DNA of 64,000 nucleotides from Anaerolinea thermophila (GTDB taxonomy: Bacteria; Chloroflexota; Anaerolineae; Anaerolineales; Anaerolineaceae). The first letter of the stretch is position 1. Each line of letters starts with the position of its first letter. The position numbers were made by a program, and so were the translations under genes. Shown in pieces: positions 53,198 through 61,982 of this stretch. The stretch spans positions 161,318-225,317 of the forward strand of contig NZ_DYHZ01000008.1 in the NCBI RefSeq assembly GCF_020723905.1, written 5' to 3'. The notes under the pieces were generated by a model. It ran no database searches. It had not been told where the DNA came from and worked only from the letters and a program-made list of their open reading frames with translations.

Positions 53198-54136
53198 ATG
53201 AAAATCCCTCTCTTGAAACCCTCCACGCTGGCTTTTTTGAGAGAAGCCAGAAAAACCAGAAATTTCACCCTGTTTGATGCGATCCATGGATACATTTATT
53301 TGCGTTTTCCCTACCTGTACATTTCTTTAGCCAAAGGTGACCATCCCCTTTCCCGCCAATTAGCCCCTGTATTGCGTTGGATTGGACGGATCATTGAACT
53401 TCAGGCGAAGCAGGGCGGAAATGGGAACAATCCAGGTTTTGCAGATACCTATCATGGTAAAGTGATGCCAGTTCAGGAAGCGAAGCAACTGGTGTCCATC
53501 AAACAACCCATTCATCTGGAGAATCTTGAACAGGTCATCCCGTTCTCTCGTGCAAAGGATTTAATTCTGGAAAATCCGGATCACATTGCTGTGCTGGATT
53601 GCCCCTGTCGGGCGGGTAAGCCGCAACATTGCCTTCCACTGGATGTGTGCATCATTGTGGGAGAGCCTTTTGTCCGGTTTGTGCTGGAGCATCATCCCAA
53701 AAGAGCCCGACGCATTACTTCAGAAGAGGCAATGAGGATTCTTGAAGAGGAGGATGAACGGGGGCACGTTCATCACGCCTTTTTTAAGGACGCCATGCTG
53801 GGGCGTTTTTATGCCATCTGTAATTGCTGTTCCTGCTGTTGTGGGGCAATGAAAGCCCAGCGAGAAGGTACGCCCATGTTGATTTCTTCGGGATTTGTGA
53901 GCGCTGTGGATGAAGAGCGATGTATCGCCTGTGGAACATGTGCTCAGGTTTGCCCGTTTGATGCGATTCAGGTCAATGGACATGCAGTGATTCTGTCAGA
54001 GCGTTGTATGGGATGTGGTGTATGCGTGGGGCATTGTCTGCAAGAGGCACTTTCTTTGCAACGAGACCCTTCTCGTGGTGAACCGCTGGAGATTCGCCGT
54101 CTGCTTGAGATGGCATCTCCAAGCCCTGAGGATTGA
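53198..54136 (+). CDS. Ferredoxin-type 4Fe-4S protein with extra cysteine cluster
   Basis: A 312-residue cytoplasmic protein. The C-terminal region (about 235-300) has two 4Fe-4S motifs, 'CIACGTCAQVCP' and 'CMGCGVCVGHC'. Ahead of it are further cysteines: 'LDCPCRAGKPQHC' (about 145) and an unusual run 'CNCCSCCCGAM' (about 208-218), enough for one or two extra metal centres. The N-terminus has no redox-cofactor motif that I recognise. This could be an electron carrier subunit of an oxidoreductase, but no partner enzyme is beside it. It is transcribed away from the methionine operon. Confidence 0.75.
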   Translation: MKIPLLKPSTLAFLREARKTRNFTLFDAIHGYIYLRFPYLYISLAKGDHPLSRQLAPVLRWIGRIIELQAKQGGNGNNPGFADTYHGKVMPVQEAKQLVSIKQPIHLENLEQVIPFSRAKDLILENPDHIAVLDCPCRAGKPQHCLPLDVCIIVGEPFVRFVLEHHPKRARRITSEEAMRILEEEDERGHVHHAFFKDAMLGRFYAICNCCSCCCGAMKAQREGTPMLISSGFVSAVDEERCIACGTCAQVCPFDAIQVNGHAVILSERCMGCGVCVGHCLQEALSLQRDPSRGEPLEIRRLLEMASPSPED

Positions 54137-54152
54137 GGTTATAATCAACCAT

Positions 54153-54578
54153 ATGAGCACCGGACAGCGTCCTTTTCCTCCATTTCGTTCTTTTCTCTGG
54201 GCAAGTGTTCTGCTCGGGTTGTTAGGATGGGGTGGTTTAGCCGTACTTGTGGTAACTACTCTGCCCACTTTATTCCCCCGCTGGATGTTTTTCTATCTTT
54301 TCATGTGTGCGCTGAGCGGTCTGGCGTTACCGGTGGCGTATTTCCTGAACCTGCGTTTTCGCACCCATCCTCCTGCAACGAGCGGGGTCATTCTACGCGA
54401 AGCCATGTGGGTGGGGGTTTATGGCTGTCTGGTCGCATGGTTACAGATAGGTCGTATGCTGACTCCGTTGCTGGCGCTTGTGTTAGCCTGTGGTTTTGCC
54501 ATTGTAGAAGTTTTATTGAGAATTTATGAGATCAGCCGCTGGCAACCAGAACAGGGCGAGGATGAACCACCTGCGTGA
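54153..54578 (+). CDS. Small four-helix membrane protein
   Basis: A 141-residue protein with four membrane helices (about residues 15-37, 45-65, 80-102, 105-125) and a short acidic C-terminus. No family is recognised. The ATG at 54153 is chosen because a longer frame would overlap the Fe-S gene. It is 16 bases after the Fe-S protein stop, and its own last 17 bases overlap the start of selA, so it sits in one transcript with both. Confidence 0.65.
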   Translation: MSTGQRPFPPFRSFLWASVLLGLLGWGGLAVLVVTTLPTLFPRWMFFYLFMCALSGLALPVAYFLNLRFRTHPPATSGVILREAMWVGVYGCLVAWLQIGRMLTPLLALVLACGFAIVEVLLRIYEISRWQPEQGEDEPPA

Positions 54579-55947
54579 TATTCCTTCCGTAGATGCTCTC
54601 TTGCAACACCCCAGAGCAGATGATCTGCAAAAGCGGTTTGGACGTTCTCTTTTGCTGAGCGGGGTGCGTTCTGTTTTGGAAGACACCCGGCTCCAACTCG
54701 TACAATCGCCCGATAAAGTCTCCCTGGATGTGGAATTCCTTCTTGAGCAGGTAGAAACTCTGTTAGCCCGGTGGGTGGCTCCTACCCTGGTTCCGGTGAT
54801 CAATGCTACCGGGGTAATTTTGCACACCAATCTGGGCAGGGCGCCGCTCAGTCCTCAGGCAATTCGGGCAATTAACGAAACGGCAAGCGGTTATTGCACA
54901 CTGGAATACGATCTGACACGCGGTGGACGTGGTTCTCGCAGTGTTCATGCTGAGATGTTACTGCAACGCCTGACAGGCGCGGAGGCAGCACTGGTGGTGA
55001 ACAACAACGCCGCCGCCGTTTTGCTGGTGCTTACTGCGCTGGCACGCCGGCGTGGGGTGTTGATTTCCCGTACCCAACTGGTGGAAATTGGGGGCGGTTT
55101 TCGCGTTCCCGAAGTCATGGCGCAGTCGGGTGCAAAGTTAATTGAGGTTGGCACCACCAATCGGGTGCGCCTGGAAGACTACGAAGACGCCTTACATTCT
55201 CACCCCGTTTCACTGGTTTTACGGGCTCATCACAGTAATTTTCGTATTATTGGCTTTACCACCGAACCTTCTTTGAAAGAACTGGTTGAACTGGCACATC
55301 GGCACAATCTCCCTCTGATGGACGATCTGGGTTCCGGTGCCCTTCTGGATACTGCCAGATTTGGCCTGGCACACGAGCCTATGGTGCAGGAATCCCTTGC
55401 AGCCGGTGCAGATGTGGTCTGTTTTTCAGGCGATAAATTGCTGGGAGGTCCGCAGGCAGGGATTATTTTAGGGCGCAAAGAATGGCTTGCCCGGATTAAG
55501 AAACATCCTCTGGCGCGGGCAGTTCGTCCCGATAAACTCACCCTTGCTGCGCTTTCCGCCACACTGATTCATTACCTCAAAGGCGAAGCCGAACAAACGA
55601 TTCCTGTGTGGCGCATGATTGCCCAAACGCCTGAATGCCTTCGCGAGCGAGCGCTGGCGTGGCAGACGGCTCTTGGATCCGGAGAGGTGCTTGCTTCTCT
55701 ATCGACGGTAGGAGGGGGTAGTCTTCCGGAAGAAACCCTGCCCACTTATGTGCTTGCCTTGACGGTGCAAAAACCGAACGCTTTCCTTGCCGCTCTGAGA
55801 AAGTGCACTCCGCCGGTGATTGCGCGAATCGAGGAGGAACGCGTGATGTTGGATCCCCGGACGGTGCTACCCGAACAGGACTCGCTGTTACTTCATCATC
55901 TAAGCAATCTTCTACAGAACCAGAAACGAAAGGAAGCCACATCATGA
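54562..55947 (+). CDS. selA: L-seryl-tRNA(Sec) selenium transferase SelA
   Basis: A 461-residue PLP enzyme that turns Ser-tRNA(Sec) into Sec-tRNA(Sec). Clear family signs: 'INATGVILHTNLGRAPLS', 'YDLTRGGRGSR', 'VVNNNAAAVLL', and the PLP lysine in 'FSGDKLLGGPQAG'. The N-terminal helical part 'IPSVDALL' is also standard. The chosen ATG overlaps the end of the preceding membrane-protein gene; an upstream ATG adds 12 residues. The stop overlaps the M24 gene's ATG as ATGA. It implies that the organism reads UGA as selenocysteine, which needs selB, selC and selD; none is in the window. Confidence 0.92.
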   Translation: MNHLRDIPSVDALLQHPRADDLQKRFGRSLLLSGVRSVLEDTRLQLVQSPDKVSLDVEFLLEQVETLLARWVAPTLVPVINATGVILHTNLGRAPLSPQAIRAINETASGYCTLEYDLTRGGRGSRSVHAEMLLQRLTGAEAALVVNNNAAAVLLVLTALARRRGVLISRTQLVEIGGGFRVPEVMAQSGAKLIEVGTTNRVRLEDYEDALHSHPVSLVLRAHHSNFRIIGFTTEPSLKELVELAHRHNLPLMDDLGSGALLDTARFGLAHEPMVQESLAAGADVVCFSGDKLLGGPQAGIILGRKEWLARIKKHPLARAVRPDKLTLAALSATLIHYLKGEAEQTIPVWRMIAQTPECLRERALAWQTALGSGEVLASLSTVGGGSLPEETLPTYVLALTVQKPNAFLAALRKCTPPVIARIEEERVMLDPRTVLPEQDSLLLHHLSNLLQNQKRKEATS

Positions 55948-57182
55948 AAAATGATCTCCACCGCCTCATGGCAGAACATGAACTGGATGCAATTTGGGTT
56001 GTCGGTCCCGCCATGCATAACCCACCAATGGTCTACTTAACCGGGGGTGGCCATATTACCCAGGGAGATCTGATCCTCAAACGCGGAGAAAAAGGGGTCT
56101 TATTTCACGGTCCAATGGAGCGAGATGAGGCAGCCCGTACGGGGTTGATTACCCGCAGTTATTCTAATTATCCCTTTGCTGAATTGCTCAAAGAAGCCAA
56201 CCAGAATCGCTTCCGTGCCAGTGTTTTACGCTTGAAACGTATGTTGGAGGACTTAAACCTGACTCAGGGGCGCATCATGCTTTACGGTCAGTACGATGCC
56301 GGGGTTGCCTTTGCGCTCTTTGATGCTTTGCAAAAAGAACTTCCCGGTTTAACTGTCCTGGGAGATGTAGAGAATCAGGTCCTTCAACAGGCCATGTTGA
56401 CCAAGGACAGGGAAGAAGTAGACCGAATCCGCAGGGTGGGAGAAAAAACGGTAGAGGTAATTGCCAACACGGCAGATTTTCTTACCTCCCAAAAAGTCCG
56501 GGGAGATGTTCTGGTTGACTCTGAAGGTAAGCCTGTTACAGTTGGACGGGTTAAACGGTTGATTAACCTGTGGCTGGCAGAACGCGATCTGGAAAATCCG
56601 GAAGGGACCATTTTCGCTATAGGAAGGGATGCCGGGGTACCACATTCCAGCGGCAATGCTCAGGATGTCATCAAGACTGGACAGACTATTGTCTTTGATA
56701 TCTTCCCCTGCGAGGCAGGCGGAGGGTACTTTTTCGATATCACCCGGACGTGGTGTATTGGGCATGCACCCGAGGCGGTAGAGAAGGTTTATGAACAGGT
56801 GCTTTCGGTATTTCACACCGTTTCGGCGGAGGTGCGCATCCATGGGCATTTCCGGGATTTACAGCGGCGCACCTGTGAACTTTTTGAAGCCATGGGGCAT
56901 CCCACTGTGTTGACGCAACCCCAGACCGAGGTGGGGTATGTACACAGCCTGGGGCATGGCGTCGGGTTGAATATCCATGAAAAGCCACTTTCTGGTTTGA
57001 TGGCTGCCCCAGAAGATGATGTACTTTTGCCGGGGAGTGTGATTACAATAGAGCCGGGTTTGTATTATCCTGAGCAGGGTATGGGAGTTCGTCTGGAAAA
57101 TACCCTTTACCTTTCTCAGGATGGTACAGTTGAAACCCTGGCAAATTACCCGCTGGATCTGGTATTGGAGTTAAAGGGCTAA
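55944..57182 (+). CDS. M24-family (Xaa-Pro) peptidase
   Basis: A 412-residue pita-bread-fold peptidase. The five metal ligands are visible: Asp in 'VFDIFPCEAGGG' and 'FFDITRTW', His in 'HSLGHGVGLNIHE', Glu in 'ITIEPGLYYP' and Glu in 'GVRLENT'. The N-terminal half (about 1-160) is a creatinase-like domain. Such enzymes cut Xaa-Pro bonds, so dipeptidase or aminopeptidase activity is likely. It is coupled to selA by ATGA and followed by tsaD after 8 bases. Confidence 0.9.
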   Translation: MKNDLHRLMAEHELDAIWVVGPAMHNPPMVYLTGGGHITQGDLILKRGEKGVLFHGPMERDEAARTGLITRSYSNYPFAELLKEANQNRFRASVLRLKRMLEDLNLTQGRIMLYGQYDAGVAFALFDALQKELPGLTVLGDVENQVLQQAMLTKDREEVDRIRRVGEKTVEVIANTADFLTSQKVRGDVLVDSEGKPVTVGRVKRLINLWLAERDLENPEGTIFAIGRDAGVPHSSGNAQDVIKTGQTIVFDIFPCEAGGGYFFDITRTWCIGHAPEAVEKVYEQVLSVFHTVSAEVRIHGHFRDLQRRTCELFEAMGHPTVLTQPQTEVGYVHSLGHGVGLNIHEKPLSGLMAAPEDDVLLPGSVITIEPGLYYPEQGMGVRLENTLYLSQDGTVETLANYPLDLVLELKG

Positions 57183-57190
57183 CGGAAAGC

Positions 57191-58234
57191 ATGGACAAAC
57201 GAAAAGATCTCTCCAGACAGCCTGTACGAGTGCTGGGTATTGAAACTTCATGTGACGAGACTGCCGCGGCGGTTGTCGAGGATGGGCGCATTCCTCTTTC
57301 AAACGTGGTGGCATCCCAGGCGGAATTGCACAAAAAGTATGGAGGAGTCTTCCCTGAGGTAGCCTCACGCCAGCACATTCGCACCATTTATGCGGTTGTA
57401 GATGAAGCCCTGCAAAAATCGCACCTCAGTCTGAGAGATCTGGATGCCGTGGCAGTTACGCGGGGACCCGGCCTGGCAGGATCACTGGTGGTTGGTATGA
57501 ACACTGCCAAAGGGATTGCCCTGGCGGGAAATCTGCCCTTGATTGGAGTCAACCACCTTGAGGGACATCTTTATGCCGCCTGGGTGCGACGCGATGAGCA
57601 TGATGATCATCCAGAGCCGCAGTTCCCTCTGGTGGCTTTGCTGGTCTCGGGTGGGCACACCGAGTTAATCTTAATCACCGATCATTTGCAATATAAACGT
57701 CTGGGTGGCACACTGGATGATGCGGCCGGCGAAGCCTTCGATAAAGTGGCGCGTCTGTTGGGTTTGCCTTATCCCGGTGGCCCCTCGATTCAAAATGCGG
57801 CCCTGCGCGGCAATCCCGAAGCCTTTTCCTTTCCGCGTGCTCGCCTGGATGGTACCTGGAATTTTTCCTTTAGCGGATTGAAGACTGCGGTGCTGAGAGT
57901 AGTGCGAGAATTTGAAGAAAAACAGCAACCTCTTCCCGTTGAAGACCTTGCCGCCAGTTTTCAAGCCGCGGTGGTGGATGTGCTGTTTACCAAGACGCTT
58001 CAAGCCGCGCGCATGTTTAAAGCACAGGAAATTCTGTTAGCCGGAGGAGTTTCAGCCAATCTTGCTTTACGTGCTGCCTTCACGGGGCAAAACGAATTTC
58101 GGGTCCATATTCCCGATCTGTCCTTGTGTACCGACAATGCTGTCATGATTGCAACGGCTGGATATTATCGCTGGCTTCACGGACAGCGAGATCCGCTGGA
58201 TCTGGATGTCTTGCCTACCTGGCAATTGCTTTGA
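57191..58234 (+). CDS. tsaD: tRNA threonylcarbamoyladenosine transferase TsaD
   Basis: A 347-residue Kae1/Gcp/TsaD protein that places threonylcarbamoyl on A37 of ANN-reading tRNAs. Signatures: 'GIETSCDETAAAV' at the start, metal His pair in 'VNHLEGHLYAAW', 'LVSGGHTELILI', 'DDAAGEAFDKVARLLGL' and 'PGGPSIQ'. The 10 residues before 'VRVLGIETSC' are a slightly long but normal N-terminus. It is 8 bases after the peptidase gene. TsaB, TsaC and TsaE are not in the window. Confidence 0.94.
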   Translation: MDKRKDLSRQPVRVLGIETSCDETAAAVVEDGRIPLSNVVASQAELHKKYGGVFPEVASRQHIRTIYAVVDEALQKSHLSLRDLDAVAVTRGPGLAGSLVVGMNTAKGIALAGNLPLIGVNHLEGHLYAAWVRRDEHDDHPEPQFPLVALLVSGGHTELILITDHLQYKRLGGTLDDAAGEAFDKVARLLGLPYPGGPSIQNAALRGNPEAFSFPRARLDGTWNFSFSGLKTAVLRVVREFEEKQQPLPVEDLAASFQAAVVDVLFTKTLQAARMFKAQEILLAGGVSANLALRAAFTGQNEFRVHIPDLSLCTDNAVMIATAGYYRWLHGQRDPLDLDVLPTWQLL

Positions 58235-58268
58235 TTACAGGTCACGAAATTTGAGGAACTGCATCTAA

Positions 58269-58901
58269 ATGAATGAGCCGAACGTTAAAAAACCTCTCTC
58301 CGTGCAAGCCTTGAAAGCGGGAAATCGGGAAGAATTTGCCCGCATGGTGGAACAGTACTCACCGGGGATTTATCGCCTTGCGCTCAAGATGCTGGGGAAT
58401 GCCCAGGATGCTGAAGATGTGCTTCAGGAAACATTCCTGAAAGCCTTACGCGCTTTACCCGGTTTTGAAGAGCGTTCCAGTCTTTCCACATGGTTGTACC
58501 GGATTGCTATGAATGAAGCCCTGATGATTTTACGAAAAAAGCGTCCTGAGGCTTTTTCGCTGGAAGATCAGACCACCAGTCAGGAAGACGGAGAAAGTAT
58601 TGAAGAACCGCGGGATATTGTAGACTGGTGCTGCCTGCCTGAGAATGAATTGCTCAGTTCTGAAGCCAGGGATTTCTTGAACCGTGCCGTTGAACAACTT
58701 TCGCCGGCTTTGCGCGCGGTTTTTGTCCTGCGGGATTTACAGGATTTAAGCGTCCGGGAGACTGCCGAAGCATTGGGGATTTCCGAAACTGCGGTTAAAA
58801 CCCGGTTATTGCGTGCACGGTTGAAATTGCGTGAAGAACTCTCGGCTTACTATGGTCACCGGATGGAGGTGTTGGGATATGACCGAATCGAAAGAATGTG
58901 A
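58269..58901 (+). CDS. ECF-type RNA polymerase sigma factor
   Basis: A 210-residue sigma-70 family factor with only regions 2 and 4. Region 2 (about 25-95) has 'NAQDAEDVLQETFLKALRAL' and 'STWLYRIAMNEAL'; region 4 (about 135-190) has 'LSPALRAVFVLRDLQDLSVRETAEALGISE' cited in parts as 'LSPALRAVFVLRDL' and 'SVRETAEALGIS'. The 23-base overlap with the next, zinc-anti-sigma gene shows they are made together. The acidic insert between regions 2 and 4 ('TTSQEDGESIEEP') is a usual linker. Its own target promoter is not identifiable here. Confidence 0.92.
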   Translation: MNEPNVKKPLSVQALKAGNREEFARMVEQYSPGIYRLALKMLGNAQDAEDVLQETFLKALRALPGFEERSSLSTWLYRIAMNEALMILRKKRPEAFSLEDQTTSQEDGESIEEPRDIVDWCCLPENELLSSEARDFLNRAVEQLSPALRAVFVLRDLQDLSVRETAEALGISETAVKTRLLRARLKLREELSAYYGHRMEVLGYDRIERM

Positions 58902-59130
58902 GCGGTTACTGCATTCCCTGGGGGAATATGTGGATGGCGAACTCAGCGAAGACTTGTGCACCGAGATTGAACGTCACTTGCTGGAGTGTCATAACTGTCA
59001 GGTGGTGGTCAATACCTTACGAAAAACAATTGAACTGTATCATGAAGAAGAGGAGCAGGAAACTCTTCCGCCTGAAGTGGGACGTCGGCTGTACATGCGT
59101 CTGAACCTTGAAGATTATTTACGTCCTTAA
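58879..59130 (+). CDS. Zinc-finger anti-sigma factor, soluble
   Basis: An 83-residue ZAS-type anti-sigma protein. The zinc motif H-x3-C-x2-C is in 'ERHLLECHNCQ', with another Cys at the N-terminus ('KECERLL'). Unlike most partners of ECF factors there is no membrane helix, so it is cytoplasmic, like RsrA, where zinc cysteines respond to thiol oxidation. The ATG lies inside the sigma gene (23-base overlap). The following genes encode thiol-redox proteins, which supports a redox-sensing role. Confidence 0.85.
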   Translation: MTESKECERLLHSLGEYVDGELSEDLCTEIERHLLECHNCQVVVNTLRKTIELYHEEEEQETLPPEVGRRLYMRLNLEDYLRP

Positions 59131-59206
59131 TCCCATCTGTGCCTTTCTCTGTTGTAACTTTTTTGCTCACTGAGCATCTATCTGTTTGTGCATGGAAGAG
59201 GTTCAT

Positions 59207-59401
59207 GTGAACTCATCCCCTGAAGGGGAGGACGAATCCCTTAAGCCTGTGCTGATCCCGCTGGAGGATCAGTACAGGGGGAAGGCTACCGGTGCGGGTT
59301 CGCTTTGTCCGAAATGTCATCAGGGAGTGCTGGATTACGATGGAATGCTGAACCTTTCCTGCCCGGTGTGTGGATACAAAGAAGGTGGTTGTTTCACCTG
59401 A
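59207..59401 (+). CDS. Small zinc-ribbon protein
   Basis: About 64 residues, with an acidic N-terminus and a C-terminal zinc ribbon: 'LCPKCHQGVLDYDGMLNLSCPVCGY' holds two CxxC pairs (cited here as 'CPKC' and 'CPVC'). A GTG start is chosen because GAAGAGG lies 5 bases before it; an ATG at 59192 without a Shine-Dalgarno is the alternative. It lies between the anti-sigma gene and the disulfide oxidoreductase gene. No named family. Confidence 0.6.
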   Translation: MNSSPEGEDESLKPVLIPLEDQYRGKATGAGSLCPKCHQGVLDYDGMLNLSCPVCGYKEGGCFT

Positions 59402-59449
59402 TAAACCAGAATGAGATGTCCTGTATGGACAAAAAAGGAGAATGAAAAA

Positions 59450-60124
59450 ATGGAAAAGATGTTAGACGAGAATATTCGACAACAGGTGCGTGAGTTCTTT
59501 GAGGCGCTGGAGAAACCTGTCCAGATTCTGTTCTTTGGGTCTGATGATAAATCTGTGTGTCAGTACTGTGAGGAAACCCGCCAGTTGCTCACCGAAGTAT
59601 GTGAGTTGTCCGATAAACTGGATCTCAAAGTGTACAATTTAAATGAGAACCCGGAACTGGCACAGCAATACAAGGTGGATGCGGTTCCAACCTTTGTGAT
59701 ACTGGGAAAAGACGGCGATACCCTGACAGATTATGGGATTCGTTACAAAGGCATTCCGGCCGGGCATGAATTTACTTCGCTGGTCAATTCGATCTTGATT
59801 GTTTCCCGCCGTGATTCGGGACTGTCGCCGGAAACCCGTGAATTCTTGAAGACGCTGGACAAGCCAGTCCATCTGCAGGTGTTTGTCACGCCGACTTGTC
59901 CATATTGCCCGCGCGCGGTAGTGCTGGCGCATCAAATGGCGCTGGAAAGCCCTATGGTAGAAGCCGAGATGGTGGAAGCAATGGAATTTCCTGAACTCTC
60001 TGACCAGTACGGAGTTTCTGGCGTTCCCCATACCACGATTAATTTTGGCGCTGAGCACATGGTAGGCGCGGCTCCCGAACACATGCTGATTGATCACATT
60101 CAGCGGGCACTTGGAAAGAATTAA
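59450..60124 (+). CDS. Protein disulfide oxidoreductase (double-thioredoxin, PDO type)
   Basis: A 224-residue protein with two thioredoxin-fold halves, each with its own redox pair: CQYC (37-40) and CPYC (150-153), and a cis-proline after each ('DAVPTF' and 'SGVPHT'). The layout matches glutaredoxin-like protein disulfide oxidoreductases best known in thermophiles, where they keep cytoplasmic disulfides in balance. GGAG lies 9 bases before the ATG. It is followed 23 bases later by the OsmC-like gene. Confidence 0.9.
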   Translation: MEKMLDENIRQQVREFFEALEKPVQILFFGSDDKSVCQYCEETRQLLTEVCELSDKLDLKVYNLNENPELAQQYKVDAVPTFVILGKDGDTLTDYGIRYKGIPAGHEFTSLVNSILIVSRRDSGLSPETREFLKTLDKPVHLQVFVTPTCPYCPRAVVLAHQMALESPMVEAEMVEAMEFPELSDQYGVSGVPHTTINFGAEHMVGAAPEHMLIDHIQRALGKN

Positions 60125-60147
60125 GTATTTTGGAGGAGGATGCGGGT

Positions 60148-60564
60148 ATGGATGCGAAAGCCACATGGAAACACGGGTTGTCCTTTGAAGGTTGGGCATC
60201 AAGCGGATTTACGGTTAACCTTGGTGCTGCGCAAGAAGTAGGCGGGGAGAATGACGGTTTCCGTCCCATGGAACTGCTTCTGGTTGGTCTGGCAGGATGC
60301 ACTGCCATGGATGTAATTTCGATACTGGAGAAAAAGCGTCAACAGGTTACAGGATTCGAAGTCCGAGCCCACGCGGAACGTGCCAACGAACATCCGAAGG
60401 TGTTTACCGAAATCACCCTGGAATATGTGGTGACCGGGCATAACATTGACCCTGAAGCCGTCAAACGGGCTGTTGAACTTTCTGAGAACAAATACTGCTC
60501 GGCGCAAGCCATGCTGGGAAAAACAGCAAATATCCAGCATAAGATCACTATTCTGGAAGGCTAG
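60148..60564 (+). CDS. OsmC-family peroxidase-like protein
   Basis: A 138-residue OsmC/Ohr-fold protein. The two reactive cysteines are present: C51 in 'GLAGCTAMDV' and C117 in 'NKYCSAQAML'. These enzymes reduce organic hydroperoxides using thiols. GGAGGAGGA lies 7 bases before the chosen ATG; an upstream TTG would add a few residues. It is the last gene of the plus-strand run and ends at a strong hairpin. Confidence 0.9.
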   Translation: MDAKATWKHGLSFEGWASSGFTVNLGAAQEVGGENDGFRPMELLLVGLAGCTAMDVISILEKKRQQVTGFEVRAHAERANEHPKVFTEITLEYVVTGHNIDPEAVKRAVELSENKYCSAQAMLGKTANIQHKITILEG

Positions 60565-60577
60565 AAGGAAGCAATAG

Positions 60578-60613
60578 AAACAGGGCTGTGAGTTTACTGG
60601 CACAGCCCTGTTT
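60578..60613. terminator. Bidirectional terminator
   Basis: A 13-base perfect stem (AAACAGGGCTGTG/CACAGCCCTGTTT) with a 10-base loop between convergent osmC-like and MFS genes; a T-run follows on the plus side and a shorter one on the minus side. Confidence 0.85.
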
Positions 60614-60620
60614 TGCATTT

Positions 60621-61955
60621 TCAGGATGGTGAGGATACAGTGTCGTGATCTGGAATGAGGGTTTCCACATCCCGAACCAGCGGATTCATCCAGCCTGAAA
60701 TCGCCACCCCCAAAATCACCACGCCACTCAAGAAGATGATTGTCCCCATGCCTGCCCCGGGACCAGTTCCGGTTAGAGGGGCAAAAATGGTGGACAACGG
60801 AGAGGTGTTGCTTTTCATGGTGGGTTCGAAGAGAAAATCTGCCAGTGGACCGGCAATGAGCATGGCGAGAGGGGCAGTAATTTGGGCAATCATCCGACGG
60901 ATGGAGAAGACCCGTCCCTGCAGATCAGGGGGAACTTTGGATTGCCAGATGGCTTGATTACTGCTGTTGATGATGGGTCCAAAGAAACTGGCGAAGAAAG
61001 CAGCGGCAATCCAGACGGGTAAACCGAATCGTAATCCGTACAGCATTTCCCCCAGCAATCCACTCAGGAACCAACCGCCCAGCACGCCGTAAACTTTCTT
61101 TTTGGGCCCTCCCCAGATTGATATGAGAATGCTCCCGGCAATCCCTCCGGCAGATCCCACTGATTGAACAAGTCCAAGGATTGCGGCGTTATCCCCCGTT
61201 CTGGCAAGAATCATAGGAGATGTAAGAACCCCAGCCAGCGTAGACATGAGGTTTCCGGAAAAAAAGACTAACTGCAGGAAGAGCAAACTGCGTCGGTTCA
61301 AAATGTAACGGAAGCCGAATAACGCTTCTTTGAAAATAGACCCCTGTCCTTCCAGGGACTCCTGTGAGCGGGGCACAGGGGGGACAAAAATCCACAGGAG
61401 CATGGCAATGGCAAAGATGAAAGTGACGATGTCAATGATCAAAATACCACTCACTCCAATAACACCAATTAAGGCGCCAGCCATCACCGGAGAAAGTATC
61501 CCCGAGCCCCATTCAGCAAGTGACATCATCCCAGAGGCGCGGCTGTAGTGCTCCTTGGGAATCATCACGGAGATTGCCGCTGAATAGGCGGGCCACTGGA
61601 AGGACTGAAAGATACCGGTGAATGCACCGGCAATATACATGTGCCAGATTTGCAGGATGCCCTGTGAGTACAGGATCAGGATAACAATGGTTGCCAGCCC
61701 TGCAGCCAGATCGCTCAGCATCATCACCAGTTTCTTGTTCCAGCGATCCACCAGGACACCCGCAAAAGGGCTGAAAAGGATGGAGGGACCAAAACTGAAG
61801 AACGCCATCAGCGATAAAGCAGTAGCAGAACCGGTCAGTTTCCATGCCCAGATGGTCAAAGCAAAACCGCTCATGGAAGACCCCATGAGCGACACCACCT
61901 GACCAAACCATACCAGAGTGAAGGCAGTCATACCACGAGGACGATGAAGAGCCAT
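60621..61955 (-). CDS. MFS transporter
   Basis: A 444-residue major-facilitator protein with twelve hydrophobic helices. The first loop has 'GVLVDRWNKKLVMMLSD', the usual loop 2-3 motif, here of the MFS_3 (macrolide-efflux-like) group, and helix 11-12 has 'GRVFSIRRMIAQI'. Substrate is unknown; the group includes drug exporters and enterobactin exporters. No regulator is beside it. A LysM/M23 lipoprotein gene lies 27 bases upstream on the same strand. Confidence 0.88.
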   Translation of the reverse strand: MALHRPRGMTAFTLVWFGQVVSLMGSSMSGFALTIWAWKLTGSATALSLMAFFSFGPSILFSPFAGVLVDRWNKKLVMMLSDLAAGLATIVILILYSQGILQIWHMYIAGAFTGIFQSFQWPAYSAAISVMIPKEHYSRASGMMSLAEWGSGILSPVMAGALIGVIGVSGILIIDIVTFIFAIAMLLWIFVPPVPRSQESLEGQGSIFKEALFGFRYILNRRSLLFLQLVFFSGNLMSTLAGVLTSPMILARTGDNAAILGLVQSVGSAGGIAGSILISIWGGPKKKVYGVLGGWFLSGLLGEMLYGLRFGLPVWIAAAFFASFFGPIINSSNQAIWQSKVPPDLQGRVFSIRRMIAQITAPLAMLIAGPLADFLFEPTMKSNTSPLSTIFAPLTGTGPGAGMGTIIFLSGVVILGVAISGWMNPLVRDVETLIPDHDTVSSPS

Positions 61956-61982
61956 GTTGATGAATACTCCTTTGGTTCAGGT

